A stretch of 64,000 nt of DNA from Bacteroidota bacterium (GTDB taxonomy: Bacteria; Bacteroidota; Bacteroidia; Chitinophagales; Chitinophagaceae), in the NCBI GenBank assembly GCA_018267615.1, contig JAFDYD010000001.1, positions 119,098 to 183,097 on the forward strand, written 5' to 3'. Every line of letters begins with the position of its first letter. Within the stretch, counting starts at the first letter, position 1. This document shows positions 54,810-63,957 of the stretch, piece by piece. The notes under the pieces were generated by a model. That model was not told the DNA's origin and searched no databases. It worked only from the letters and a program-made list of their open reading frames with translations. Both the position numbers and the translations under genes were made by a program.

Positions 54810-55444
54810 AAAATATTTTAGTTATATTTTTTTCTTTCTTTCTCCTGGTTATATCATTTGGAGTTTCTGCGCAGAGTGGAAATGCCCTGATAAGACAGGG
54901 CAATAGAAATTATAAACAGAAAAAGTTTGATGAGTCGCAGGCCGATTATCAAAAGGCCCTGACTAAGTCGCCCGATAATCCCAACGCATACTATAATCTC
55001 GGAAATTCACAATTCAGGAAAAATAGTTTTGATGATGCGGTTAAATCTTTTGATGCCGGACTCGAGCGTACTCAGGATAAGGATATGCAGCAGAAAGAAC
55101 TTTATAACAAAGGCGTCGCACTTATCAAACAACAAAAACTGGATGAAAGTATTGATGCATGGAAGAACGCGCTGAAATTAAATCCTGACGATTTAGAGAC
55201 AAGAGAAAATCTCCAAAAAGCATTGCTGGAGAAAAAGAGCCAGGAAAAACAAAAACAAAAAGAAGAAAAACAAGATCAGAAAAAGGAAGAGAAAAAAGAA
55301 CAGCAAAAACCGCAGCAAAGCAGACTGAGCAAACAGCAAGTTGATCAATTATTAAAAGCACTCACTCAGAAAGAAAAAGATGTGCAGGACAAGATGAATC
55401 AGAATAAAACAAAATCGAGTTCGCAGCCGGATAAGGATTGGTGA
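54806..55444 (+). CDS. batC: TPR protein, BatC-like
   Basis: 212 residues from a TTG at 54806 that overlaps the batB stop (TTGA), so translation is coupled. Signal-like hydrophobic segment (ILVIFFSFFLLVISFGVSAQ), then TPR repeats (NALIRQGNRNYKQKKFDESQADYQKA, NPNAYYNLGNSQFRKNSFDDAV and a third), and a Lys/Glu/Gln-rich tail (QEKQKQKEEKQDQKKEEKK). Long runs are shortened here. It probably works with BatB at the membrane. Confidence 0.85.
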   Translation: MKNILVIFFSFFLLVISFGVSAQSGNALIRQGNRNYKQKKFDESQADYQKALTKSPDNPNAYYNLGNSQFRKNSFDDAVKSFDAGLERTQDKDMQQKELYNKGVALIKQQKLDESIDAWKNALKLNPDDLETRENLQKALLEKKSQEKQKQKEEKQDQKKEEKKEQQKPQQSRLSKQQVDQLLKALTQKEKDVQDKMNQNKTKSSSQPDKDW

Positions 55445-55551
55445 GAACGCTGAACGCCTAACGCATAACGCAGAACGCAAGCTGCTGCATTGCGGTAGCA
55501 GCGTTAAGCGTTAAGCGTTAAGCGTTAGGCGTTTCGCGTTCAGCATTCAGC
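55445..55551. repeat. Intergenic inverted repeat made of gcNgaac heptamers
   Basis: Starts at the first base after the batC stop. The left arm is gctgaac, gcctaac, gcataac, gcagaac, gcaagct. The complement of the right arm is a clean series: gctgaac, gcgaaac, gcctaac, gcttaac, gcttaac, gcttaac, gctgcta. Three identical units (gcttaac) in a row point to unit duplication. Same family as 36986-37071. Confidence 0.9.
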
Positions 55552-55566
55552 CTTCCCCGTTTTCCT

Positions 55567-55574
55567 TAATTTTG
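55567..55574 (+). promoter_or_regulatory. Probable -7 box (TAATTTTG) of ispG
   Basis: A TAnnTTTG match 10 bp upstream of the ispG ATG. No TTG found at -33, and the repeat ends just before it. Confidence 0.45.
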
Positions 55575-55584
55575 CCAAAATAAA

Positions 55585-57585
55585 ATGGACAATACTCCTA
55601 AATATTCCCGTTTAAAAACTGTCGAAGTTAAAATCGGCGATTTGCTGATGGGAAATTTTCATCCGCTCAGGATTCAAACGATGACTACTACGGATACGAT
55701 GAATACCATTGCAACTGTTGAGCAGTCGATCCGTTGTATCGAAGCGGGAGCGGAGCTGGTGCGTATAACCGCTCCGAGTAAAAATGAAGCCGAAAATCTT
55801 TTGAATATAAAAAATGAATTGCGACGCAGAGGATATCACACGCCACTGATAGCGGATATTCATTTCACCCCAAATGCAGCAGAGATCGCTGCAAGAATTG
55901 TTGAGAAAGTAAGAGTGAACCCCGGAAATTATATCGATAAGAAAAAGTTCGAGTTCATCGAATATTCTGACGCTGAATACAACGAAGAAATCGAACGTAT
56001 TCGCGCGCGCTTTACTCCTCTGATAAAAATTTGTAAGGAATACGGAACGGCAATGCGTATCGGAACCAATCACGGTTCTTTAAGTGATCGCATCATGAGC
56101 CGCTATGGTGATACTCCGATGGGAATGGTGGAGAGTGCTATGGAATTTCTTCGTATAGCCAGGAACGAGAGTTACCACAATATTGTATTGAGTATGAAAT
56201 CCAGCAACCCGCGTGTGATGATACAAGCATATCGGTTGCTCGTAGCTAAAATGGAAGACGAATTCAATGAATGTTATCCTTTGCATCTTGGCGTTACAGA
56301 AGCGGGTGATGGAGAAGATGGAAGGATCAAGTCGGCCATTGGAATAGGAACTTTATTGGAAGAAGGTATTGGTGATACCATACGGGTATCCTTAACCGAA
56401 GATCCGGAATTTGAGATTCCGGTTTGTAAGGATATTGTGAAGAGGTATTGTTTCCCGGCATCGGTCGAAACAATTGGTGTAGATGCACCCCCGACTTCGC
56501 TTGGGATGAGCGTGCCGTTAGATTATCAACGGAGAAAAACATTTTCTGTAAATAATATTGGCGGCAAACATGTTCCGGTTGTGGTTGCAGATTTTATGCT
56601 TGCGAAGACAATTGATCCGGATGATCTGCAAGCGATCGGATATACTTACAATGCATCTACTGATAAATGGAATATCAGCGACGCCGCTGCAGATTATATT
56701 TATACGGCTGGTAAAACAATTGATTTTGCTTTGCCTGGAACTTTGAAAGTGATTTGTAATTATGAAACCTGGAAAGAAAAAATTACAAGCGATAGTAACG
56801 GCGATGCTGATCAAAAATATTATCCATTATTTAAGGATAAAGAGTATCTCACTGCGAATGAAAGATCGGGTATTCTGAATTTTATTGCAGTTGATGTGAA
56901 TGATGAGAGTGCAAATCTGCTTTTGCAAGATATCAGACGCGCCAGCAACGATGTGGTGCTCTGCCTTTACTCGAGTGGAAAACATCCAATGGCCGAGGTA
57001 AGAAAATATATAACACAATTGACAAGCCAGGGAATTGAATGTCCGGTCATACTGGCTGTTGAAAGTCAGAATGAAACCATCGACGAGCAGTTGATACATT
57101 TCGCGATTGAAACCGGCGCATTATTAACCGATGGTATGGGCGACGGAATATGGCTCATCAATGATCCGAAAAAATTTGTCAATGTAAAAGTGAGCGGCAG
57201 AACATATCTGCCTGCAAAAAATAATCACCAGTTTCTCAACAACACTTCTTTTTCGATACTGCAAGCTGCGAGGACGAGAATTTCAAAAACAGAATATATC
57301 TCTTGTCCTTCCTGTGGAAGAACGCTTTTTGATTTACAGGAAACCACGGCAAAGATCCGCTCCGTGACCAATCATTTGAAGGGCATTAAAATTGCAATCA
57401 TGGGTTGTATCGTTAACGGACCTGGTGAAATGGCGGATGCCGATTTTGGTTATGTAGGAAGCGGACAAGGAAAAATTACTTTGTACAAAGGAAAAGAAGT
57501 GGTGAAACGAGGAGTAAATAGCGATGTGGCCGTTGATGAACTTATCAATTTGCTAAGGGAAAGCAATGAATGGATCGATCCCTAA
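55585..57585 (+). CDS. ispG: (E)-4-hydroxy-3-methylbut-2-enyl-diphosphate synthase, long form
   Basis: 666 residues, the long Bacteroidota form with an extra insert domain; the E. coli enzyme is ~370 residues. N-terminal TIM barrel: HPLRIQTMTTTDT, ELVRITAPSKNEAENL, PLIADIHFTPNAA, VRVNPGNY, MRIGTNHGSLSDR. C-terminal 4Fe-4S domain: ISCPSCGRTLFD (two Cys) and IMGCIVNGPGEMADADFGYV (third Cys, and the conserved NGPGE). It carries out the penultimate step of the MEP isoprenoid pathway, so this organism probably uses that route. Confidence 0.96.
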   Translation: MDNTPKYSRLKTVEVKIGDLLMGNFHPLRIQTMTTTDTMNTIATVEQSIRCIEAGAELVRITAPSKNEAENLLNIKNELRRRGYHTPLIADIHFTPNAAEIAARIVEKVRVNPGNYIDKKKFEFIEYSDAEYNEEIERIRARFTPLIKICKEYGTAMRIGTNHGSLSDRIMSRYGDTPMGMVESAMEFLRIARNESYHNIVLSMKSSNPRVMIQAYRLLVAKMEDEFNECYPLHLGVTEAGDGEDGRIKSAIGIGTLLEEGIGDTIRVSLTEDPEFEIPVCKDIVKRYCFPASVETIGVDAPPTSLGMSVPLDYQRRKTFSVNNIGGKHVPVVVADFMLAKTIDPDDLQAIGYTYNASTDKWNISDAAADYIYTAGKTIDFALPGTLKVICNYETWKEKITSDSNGDADQKYYPLFKDKEYLTANERSGILNFIAVDVNDESANLLLQDIRRASNDVVLCLYSSGKHPMAEVRKYITQLTSQGIECPVILAVESQNETIDEQLIHFAIETGALLTDGMGDGIWLINDPKKFVNVKVSGRTYLPAKNNHQFLNNTSFSILQAARTRISKTEYISCPSCGRTLFDLQETTAKIRSVTNHLKGIKIAIMGCIVNGPGEMADADFGYVGSGQGKITLYKGKEVVKRGVNSDVAVDELINLLRESNEWIDP

Positions 57586-57617
57586 AAAATACCTGCACTT
57601 TTGAATAACACCGAAGC

Positions 57618-57680
57618 AGCGAGTCGCTAGTGGCGAGTGGTAGATTGTCTACTAGCCACTAGCCACTCACCACTAGCCGT
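57618..57680. repeat. Intergenic inverted repeat made of gctagtg heptamers
   Basis: The left arm reads gcgagtc, gctagtg, gcgagtg, gtagat; the complement of the right arm reads gctagtg, gtgagtg, gctagtg, gctagta. The loop is short and pairs actagcc-type text. It lies 32 bp after the ispG stop. Same family as 14911-14992 and 45027-45111. Confidence 0.82.
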
Positions 57681-57747
57681 TTTCATTTAATGATTTGTTA
57701 AGCCTGGGTCATATTTATACTCAACTTGACGAATCATCGTATCATCA

Positions 57748-59013
57748 GTGAAAAAAATTTTCAAAGTATTGAATAAGGTTGTCCTGGTCATATCATTTTT
57801 TTGTTTTGGGTTATTGTTTAATCCGTTGCTCGCACAATCTGATTCTACTCGTCTATCAATAGAAACAGGAACTGTATTGAAGGATACATCTCATCCAAAG
57901 GTTTATCCGCAAAAAGATCTCGTGGATGTTTTCAAATCGCTCAAAAAAAATAAAAGAAATGAAGGGGATACTGCAAGAAAAATTGGCAAGTATCATTTTA
58001 CTGTTGTGCCAGCTTTCGGTTATACATTGACGACAGGCTGGGCCGGTATTGTGGCAACCAATGTTGGTTTCTATACAAGCGATTCCGCACGCACGAATGT
58101 ATCCAGCATTTCAAGTCCGATCATCTACACACAATACAACCAGCTAACACTTCCGATATTGATCAATATCTGGACAAGAGATAATAAATATAATATTGTG
58201 GCCGACTGGCGCTATTATAAATATCCGCAAAGCACATATGGGCTTGGTGGACATACCTCCCTCGACGATGCCGATCTACTTGATTATTCGCATGTGCGTA
58301 TCCGTCAGTCTTTCTTACGGAGATTCTTACCTAATTTCTATGCGGGCGCTGGTTATTGGCTCGATTATCATTGGAATATCGAAGATGAAGGTCCTGATAG
58401 TGTAATGACCGATGCAAAGCAATACGGATTGTCGAAGACATCAATGTCATCCGGACCAGTTATCAATGTTCTTTATGATAACCGAAAAAATTCAATCAAC
58501 CCACAGGGAGGGTTATACGCAAATGTTCTTTATCATCCCAATTTCACCTGGCTTGGTAGTAATTCTAACTGGCAATCGTTGACCATCGATGTGAGACAGT
58601 ATGTAAAATTTCCGCGCAACAGCAATAATATTCTTGCGTTTTGGGAATACGCATGGCTCACGCCTTCAGGAAATCCCCCTTACCTCGATTTGCCTGCCAC
58701 TGCATGGGATGCGTATAATAATACGGGCCGTGGTTATATACAAGGAAGATTTCGTGGAAAAAATATGTTGTATGCAGAAGCAGAGTATCGTTTTCAAATC
58801 ACAAACAATGGATTGATAGGTGGTGTGGTATTTGCAAATGCACAGAGTTTTTCGAATTATCCGAAAAATAATATTGATGCTATATGGCCCGGTTATGGAT
58901 TGGGTATTCGAATCAAAGCAAATAAAAATTCCAATACAAATATTGCAATCGATTATGGATTTGGATTGGGAAATTCAAGAGGATTTTTTGTGAATCTTGG
59001 AGAACTTTTTTAA
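57748..59013 (+). CDS. Omp85/BamA-type outer membrane barrel without POTRA domains
   Basis: 421 residues from a GTG at 57748. Signal peptide KKIFKVLNKVVLVISFFCF (and onward). The barrel shows GYTLTTGWAGIVATNVGFYT, NIVADWRYYKYPQSTYGLGG, VNVLYDNRKNSINPQGGLYANVLY-like text (read VINVLYDNRKN...), MLYAEAEYRFQITNN and a C-terminal strand ending NLGELF. The pattern of a BamA/TamA barrel is clear, but no POTRA repeats precede it. It may work in lipid or surface-protein export; substrate unknown. Confidence 0.8.
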   Translation: MKKIFKVLNKVVLVISFFCFGLLFNPLLAQSDSTRLSIETGTVLKDTSHPKVYPQKDLVDVFKSLKKNKRNEGDTARKIGKYHFTVVPAFGYTLTTGWAGIVATNVGFYTSDSARTNVSSISSPIIYTQYNQLTLPILINIWTRDNKYNIVADWRYYKYPQSTYGLGGHTSLDDADLLDYSHVRIRQSFLRRFLPNFYAGAGYWLDYHWNIEDEGPDSVMTDAKQYGLSKTSMSSGPVINVLYDNRKNSINPQGGLYANVLYHPNFTWLGSNSNWQSLTIDVRQYVKFPRNSNNILAFWEYAWLTPSGNPPYLDLPATAWDAYNNTGRGYIQGRFRGKNMLYAEAEYRFQITNNGLIGGVVFANAQSFSNYPKNNIDAIWPGYGLGIRIKANKNSNTNIAIDYGFGLGNSRGFFVNLGELF

Positions 59014-59069
59014 AAGATAAAATCCTTGAGAATTGAATGTTGATTTATTTCATTTGGTAAAATGGTTGC

Positions 59070-59226
59070 AAAATCCGTCCCGGAGGGACGGCTGATTGGT
59101 AGCATGATATCAATGAAAGCATCGCGTTCCGTAGGAACGCCTGATGAGTTGATCAAACGTCCCTACGGGACGATAACTTTACTCTAAATTTTTTTACCGA
59201 TCAGCCGTCCCTCCGGAACGGATTTC
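59070..59226. repeat. Nested G/C-rich palindromes (REP-like block)
   Basis: The outer arms (aaatccgtcccggagggacgg at 59070 and ccgtccctccggaacggattt ending 59226) pair almost fully. Inside them lie two small hairpins, gcgttccgtaggaacgc (from ~59125) and cgtccctacgggacg (from ~59158). The short unit can be written CGTYCC-x3-GGRACG. The 299-bp gap 59014-59312 between the Omp85-type gene and galK holds nothing else recognisable apart from A/T-rich flanks. Confidence 0.8.
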
Positions 59227-59312
59227 GAGACTGTTCTTTCAAATTTTATATTGAGTATTAAATTTTCAAGAAATATTCAACAATCAATGCGCAAGTTAAG
59301 TTCGTTTCACAA

Positions 59313-60461
59313 CTACAAAATCAAATGCGCCCCTTCTTCAATTTGCGTTATATAAATTTCAGGTGTCTTGTCAAATTCTCTTTCGTACACGGAACGGATA
59401 TGCCGATTGAAATTTTCCACCTGGTCATTTTTTATAATGTTGATGGTGCATCCGCCGAAGCCGCCACCCATCTGCCTGCTACCAACAACTCCGGCAAATG
59501 ATCTTGCATTTTCAACAAGGAAATCGGATTCTTCACAACTCACTTCATATTCTCTGCTCAAACCATCATGCGACGCATACATCAGTTTTCCAAAAGCATG
59601 GATATTGCCTTTACCCAAAAGTTCGCATCCTTGCAACAAGCGCATATTTTCATGAATGATGAAATGACATCTTCGGTAAACAACTTCGCTGAGAGAAGTT
59701 TTGTGCGATTCCAATTGTTCGCTTGTTACGTCACGCAATGAAAAGATATTTGGGAAGTATTTCTGCAGTGTTGCAATTCCTTCTTCACATTGTTGTCTAC
59801 GCGTATTATATTCTGAACCTGCGAGTGAATGACTCACTAACGTATTAACGAGAACAATTTTGTAGTCAGGAAAATCAAAAGGAATATAAGAGTAGTCGAG
59901 ACTCCTGCAATCAAGCTTCATAACATGTCCCTTTTTTCCATGCAGGCTCGCAAACTGATCCATGATGCCACATTTTACGGAGGCGAATTCATGTTCAGTT
60001 TTTTGGCCGGTCAATGCAAGTTCCATCCTGCTATTGTTCCAATGAAATAATTCATTCAACCCAAAACCAAACGCGGAACAGATAGCCGCAGACGAGCTCA
60101 TACCTGCCCCAACCGGTACATCTCCATCAATCAAAATATCGATACCGCCAATATCACTATTATGTTTTTGCAAAAAATAAATCATCCCAAGTAGATAAGT
60201 GGCCCATCCTTTTACGGGATGAAGTTCATTTGTGCCAAAGGAAAATTTATTTTGATACTGACTTGCATACATATTTATTTTTTGTTCTTCATTTTTTGCG
60301 ATAGCAACACAGATCTTTTTATCCACCGCACCCGGCAGTACAAAACCTTCGTTATAGTCGGTATGCTCCCCGATAAGATTCACGCGCCCCGGTGCCGCCG
60401 CCGCAATCAGCGCCTCCTTTCCAAAATATTGCTGAAATTGATGCCGGATATTTTTTTCCAT
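59313..60461 (-). CDS. galK: Galactokinase
   Basis: 382 residues, the usual GHMP-kinase size. Signatures: APGRVNLIGEHTDYNEGFVLP near the N-terminus, PVGAGMSSSAAICSAF (ATP-binding), KCGIMDQFASLHGKKGHVM (catalytic Asp region) and MGGGFGGCTINI. It phosphorylates galactose to galactose-1-phosphate in the Leloir pathway. Divergent from galM with 44 bp between the two ATGs, so the two genes probably share a control region. Confidence 0.97.
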   Translation of the reverse strand: MEKNIRHQFQQYFGKEALIAAAAPGRVNLIGEHTDYNEGFVLPGAVDKKICVAIAKNEEQKINMYASQYQNKFSFGTNELHPVKGWATYLLGMIYFLQKHNSDIGGIDILIDGDVPVGAGMSSSAAICSAFGFGLNELFHWNNSRMELALTGQKTEHEFASVKCGIMDQFASLHGKKGHVMKLDCRSLDYSYIPFDFPDYKIVLVNTLVSHSLAGSEYNTRRQQCEEGIATLQKYFPNIFSLRDVTSEQLESHKTSLSEVVYRRCHFIIHENMRLLQGCELLGKGNIHAFGKLMYASHDGLSREYEVSCEESDFLVENARSFAGVVGSRQMGGGFGGCTINIIKNDQVENFNRHIRSVYEREFDKTPEIYITQIEEGAHLIL

Positions 60462-60505
60462 GCTGGAAAAATAATGATTTTCTTACATTGCATAACCTTT
60501 GTCAT
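60462..60505. promoter_or_regulatory. Divergent galK/galM intergenic control region
   Basis: 44 bp between the two start codons. On the minus strand it contains TATTTTTC near the expected -7 position for galK; on the plus strand TAACCTTTG lies 5 bp before the galM ATG (one base too many between TA and TTTG). Both are poor matches, so promoters are tentative. Confidence 0.4.
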
Positions 60506-61459
60506 ATGCGCTTTTCATTTAAAAAGATATTCGAAAAAGGAGTGGAGCTTGTTGTGCTGAAAGACGAGAAAACAGGCACATCGGTTTCTGTATTGCCATC
60601 CGTTGGTGTAGCATTGCACGATTTTACCATTCAATCTGGTAATGGTCCTGTCAATATCATCGACAATTATAACGATCTCGCGCAAGCGAAAAAAGAAATG
60701 ACGGTTTCTTATAAAAGCGCGAAACTATCTCCTTTTGTTTGTCGCATTCCCGGAGGAAAATATTCCTTTGCAGATCGTGAATGGGAGTTTACGAATAAAT
60801 TTTTCGACGGATCTGCGATTCATGGTTTAATACATAGCAAGCCATTTGCTATCACACACGAACAAACCGATGAAGGGTCCGTAGCGGTTTTTTTGCAATA
60901 CGATTATATGAAAGATGATCCCGGTTATCCTTATCGATATGCATGCCATGTGAAGTATATTCTGAGTGCCAATAACGAGCTCAAGATAGAAACAGTTATT
61001 ACCAATAAAACAGAAAAGACAATTCCGATTGCAGACGGATGGCATCCTTATTTTCAATTAGGAGGTAATGTAGATGAATGGATGCTCCGTTTTAACGCGA
61101 AGGCAATCGTTGAATTTGATGATAAATTAATTCCTACTGGAAAATTATTGGATTATGATCTTTTTAAAGATCTTTCAACAATCGGGTCGAAATTTTTTGA
61201 CAATTGCTTTTTGCTCAACAATGGAACCAGCCTTCCTGCCTGCGAATTATTCAATCCGCAGAATAAATTAAAGCTTTCTTTTTTCCCGGATAACAGTTAC
61301 CCATACCTGCAAATTTATACGCCGCCACATCGAAAAAGCATCGCGATAGAAAACCTGAGCAGTGCGCCGGATAGCTTCAACAACAAAATGGGATTGATTA
61401 TGCTGGCACCCGGCCATTCAAAAAGTTTTACGGTTCGTTATCAGTTAAGTTGGTCGTAA
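60506..61459 (+). CDS. galM: Aldose 1-epimerase-like protein
   Basis: 318 residues from the ATG at 60506 (MRFSFKKIFEKG); the frame extends upstream into galK but without a signal. Galactose-mutarotase fold: SPFVCRIPGGKYSFADREW, SAIHGLIHSKPF (substrate His), IADGWHPYFQLG (second His) and YLQIYTPPHRKSIAIENLSS, near the catalytic Glu of the family. Its place next to galK supports galactose mutarotation; other hexoses are possible. Confidence 0.9.
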   Translation: MRFSFKKIFEKGVELVVLKDEKTGTSVSVLPSVGVALHDFTIQSGNGPVNIIDNYNDLAQAKKEMTVSYKSAKLSPFVCRIPGGKYSFADREWEFTNKFFDGSAIHGLIHSKPFAITHEQTDEGSVAVFLQYDYMKDDPGYPYRYACHVKYILSANNELKIETVITNKTEKTIPIADGWHPYFQLGGNVDEWMLRFNAKAIVEFDDKLIPTGKLLDYDLFKDLSTIGSKFFDNCFLLNNGTSLPACELFNPQNKLKLSFFPDNSYPYLQIYTPPHRKSIAIENLSSAPDSFNNKMGLIMLAPGHSKSFTVRYQLSWS

Positions 61460-61490
61460 AAATGTACCTTGCCTAATAAAATTCTTTACA

Positions 61491-62276
61491 ATGAAGTGGA
61501 TAAAATTTTTATTGCCTCTGGTGTTTTTATTTACGCTCGCAGGATGTTTTGAGATCGAAGAACAAATTGATGTGAAAGACAACGGCAGTGGTCAGTTGAC
61601 TGTAAACACAAATATGAGCCAGCTATTGGAGATGATCCAGACTTATATCGGGAAAGATGAAATGGACAAGCAATTACCAAAAAAGGCAATCGACACAACT
61701 GTGCTGATGAAAGATGTTGTCGATACTGCAAAAAATATCACTCCTGAAAAAAAAGCATTGGTACGCGATGGGAAGATCCATATGAAATTAAATATGGATG
61801 AAAAAATATTCAAGGCGGATATGCATTTTCCTTTTACCAGTTTGAATAACCTGCAGCAATTATACACTTCGATGAACGATGGATCATTGGGAACGGCAAA
61901 TCTTTTCAAAGGATTGGCGTCTGGCAAATCAGATGCGCCTGACAGTCCCGGACCTAATAATGGTAATATGCCAGATATGAACCAGTTTAATGCTATCTAT
62001 GATTTTCAAAGTAAAGATGGAATGATTTCCAGGAAAATAAATAGTGAGAAATGGAAGTCATTGCAGGAATCACCTGAGTTCGCGCAAATGAAACAGGCAA
62101 CAAATATGGGAATCGAAATTCCTTACACTTTAATCGTTAAACTTCCTCGCCCGGTAAAAAAAATCGATAACGCATTGAGCAAACTTTCCGACGATAAAAA
62201 AACACTAACGATCAAATACAATATGATTGAAGTATTTGAACACCCGGAAAAGTTTGAATACACCATTGCGTATTAG
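61491..62276 (+). CDS. Lipoprotein of unknown function
   Basis: 261 residues. Signal peptide with lipobox FLFTLAGC (Cys 19), then EIEEQIDVKDNGSGQLTVNT and a helical, Lys/Asp-rich body with DAPDSPGPNNGNMPDM (low complexity, residues about 146-165) and a final beta-like segment KTLTIKYNMIEVFEHPEKFEY. It resembles the family of Bacteroidota lipoproteins with a repeated beta-sandwich; no function is known. A repeat begins at the base after its stop. Confidence 0.75.
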   Translation: MKWIKFLLPLVFLFTLAGCFEIEEQIDVKDNGSGQLTVNTNMSQLLEMIQTYIGKDEMDKQLPKKAIDTTVLMKDVVDTAKNITPEKKALVRDGKIHMKLNMDEKIFKADMHFPFTSLNNLQQLYTSMNDGSLGTANLFKGLASGKSDAPDSPGPNNGNMPDMNQFNAIYDFQSKDGMISRKINSEKWKSLQESPEFAQMKQATNMGIEIPYTLIVKLPRPVKKIDNALSKLSDDKKTLTIKYNMIEVFEHPEKFEYTIAY

Positions 62277-62338
62277 GGTTGAGGGTAAAGGGTAAGAGGT
62301 ATGATATACCTTTCACCCTCTACCTCATACCTTACAAA
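62277..62338. repeat. Intergenic inverted repeat made of gggtaag heptamers
   Basis: Begins at the first base after the stop. The left arm reads ggttgag, ggtaaag, ggtaaga, ggtatga; the complement of the right arm reads gtaaggt, atgaggt, agagggt, gaaaggt. The loop is minimal (atatacc). It ends 17 bp before the nadB start. Confidence 0.82.
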
Positions 62339-62355
62339 ACGTTCAAGTAACATTC

Positions 62356-63957
62356 ATGACGCAGCAAACAGATTTTCTAGTTGTAGGTTCCGGTCTGGCC
62401 GGATTGAGTTACGCATTGAAAGTTGCCATTCAATGTCCGGATAAGAAAGTGCTTGTGATCACGAAAACAAGAGCAGATGAAACCAATACTAAATATGCGC
62501 AGGGTGGTATTGCTGGCGTAACAGACCTTGAGCATGACAGTTATGAAAAGCATATTGAAGATACACTGATCGCCGGCGATGGTTTATGTAATCCAAAAGT
62601 TGTGGAGATCGTTGTGAAAGAAGGGCCGGAAAGAATCCAGGAAATGATTGACTGGGGCGCACAGTTTGATAAAGATGCAGAAGGTGAATTTAAACTTGGG
62701 AAAGAAGGCGGTCACTCTGAATTTCGTATCCTTCATCATAAGGATATTACCGGAAGAGAAATTGAAAGGGCATTGTTGGAAACGGTTTCGAAACAGAAAA
62801 ATATCGAGATCCTTAAACATTGTTTTGTAGTTGATATCATCACACAACACCATCTTGGTTTCCTGGTTACAAAAGCCACGCCGGATATCGAATGCTATGG
62901 AATTTATGCGTTGGATCTTCACGCGAATAAAATCGTAAAAATTCTTTCACGCATCACTGTATTCGCAACGGGAGGTAATGGCCAGGTATATCGTACCACT
63001 ACGAATCCGAAAATTGCAACAGGTGATGGCGTTGCGATGGTGTATCGCGCAAAAGGTAAGATTGAGAATATGGAATTCATCCAGTTTCATCCGACTGCTT
63101 TATATGAACCGGGCGTGAGCCCTTCATTCCTGATTACAGAAGCAGTTCGGGGTGATGGAGGAATTTTACGGAATAAGCAGGAAGAAGCATTCATGGAAAA
63201 ATATGATGCGCGCAAAGATCTTGCTCCGCGTGATATTGTTGCCCGCGCCATCGATAGCGAAATGAAAAAAGGAGGAACAGAACATGTGTATCTCGACTGC
63301 CGTCACATGGATATAAAAAAATTCATCGAACATTTTCCAAATATTTTTGAGAAATGTAAATCGATCGGAATCGATATATCAAAGCAGATGATTCCAGTGG
63401 CTCCAGCTGCTCATTATAGTTGTGGTGGAATAAAAACGGATGAATGGGGAAGAACTTCTATCAAACATTTATATGCTTGCGGAGAATGTGCATCAACAGG
63501 ATTGCATGGAGCAAACCGGCTCGCGAGTAATTCTCTTTTGGAAGCGTTGGTATTTGGTCACAGATGTTATCTTGATAGCGTAAAAGAAATCGACGGCTAC
63601 GAATTAAACAAATCGATCCCCGATTGGAATGCGAAAGGAACAACAGAACCGCGCGAAATGATCCTGATCACACAAAGTGTAAAAGAATTGCAATTATTGA
63701 TGAGCGATTATGTGGGTATCGTTCGCACCAACGTACGTTTAGAACGTGCAATGAAAAGACTTGATCTCTTGCATGAGGAAATTGAGGACCTGTATAAAAC
63801 GACTGCAGTTTCGCCGCAGTTGTGTGAAGTAAGAAATCTGATTACGGTCGGTTACCTGATTGTAAAAGGCGCGCAATTTCGTCACGAAAGTCGCGGGCTA
63901 CATTTTAACACCGACTATCCAAATAAAAGCGAGTTGCTTCAGAATATAGTATTGTGA
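62356..63957 (+). CDS. nadB: L-aspartate oxidase
   Basis: 533 residues. FAD motif DFLVVGSGLAGLSYALKVA, substrate region YAQGGIAGV and KEGGHSEFRILHHKDITGREIE (abbreviated), VFATGGNGQVYR, EFIQFHPTALYEPG, VPVAPAAHYSCGGIKTD-like text (IPVAPAAHYSCGGI), and LHGANRLASNSLLEAL. It oxidises L-aspartate to iminoaspartate in NAD synthesis. nadA, its partner, is not seen in the window. Confidence 0.95.
   Translation: MTQQTDFLVVGSGLAGLSYALKVAIQCPDKKVLVITKTRADETNTKYAQGGIAGVTDLEHDSYEKHIEDTLIAGDGLCNPKVVEIVVKEGPERIQEMIDWGAQFDKDAEGEFKLGKEGGHSEFRILHHKDITGREIERALLETVSKQKNIEILKHCFVVDIITQHHLGFLVTKATPDIECYGIYALDLHANKIVKILSRITVFATGGNGQVYRTTTNPKIATGDGVAMVYRAKGKIENMEFIQFHPTALYEPGVSPSFLITEAVRGDGGILRNKQEEAFMEKYDARKDLAPRDIVARAIDSEMKKGGTEHVYLDCRHMDIKKFIEHFPNIFEKCKSIGIDISKQMIPVAPAAHYSCGGIKTDEWGRTSIKHLYACGECASTGLHGANRLASNSLLEALVFGHRCYLDSVKEIDGYELNKSIPDWNAKGTTEPREMILITQSVKELQLLMSDYVGIVRTNVRLERAMKRLDLLHEEIEDLYKTTAVSPQLCEVRNLITVGYLIVKGAQFRHESRGLHFNTDYPNKSELLQNIVL

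Noticed and set aside
60392..60505. Upstream extension of galM inside galK
   Set aside because: It reads the galK start region in antisense and has no mutarotase similarity.
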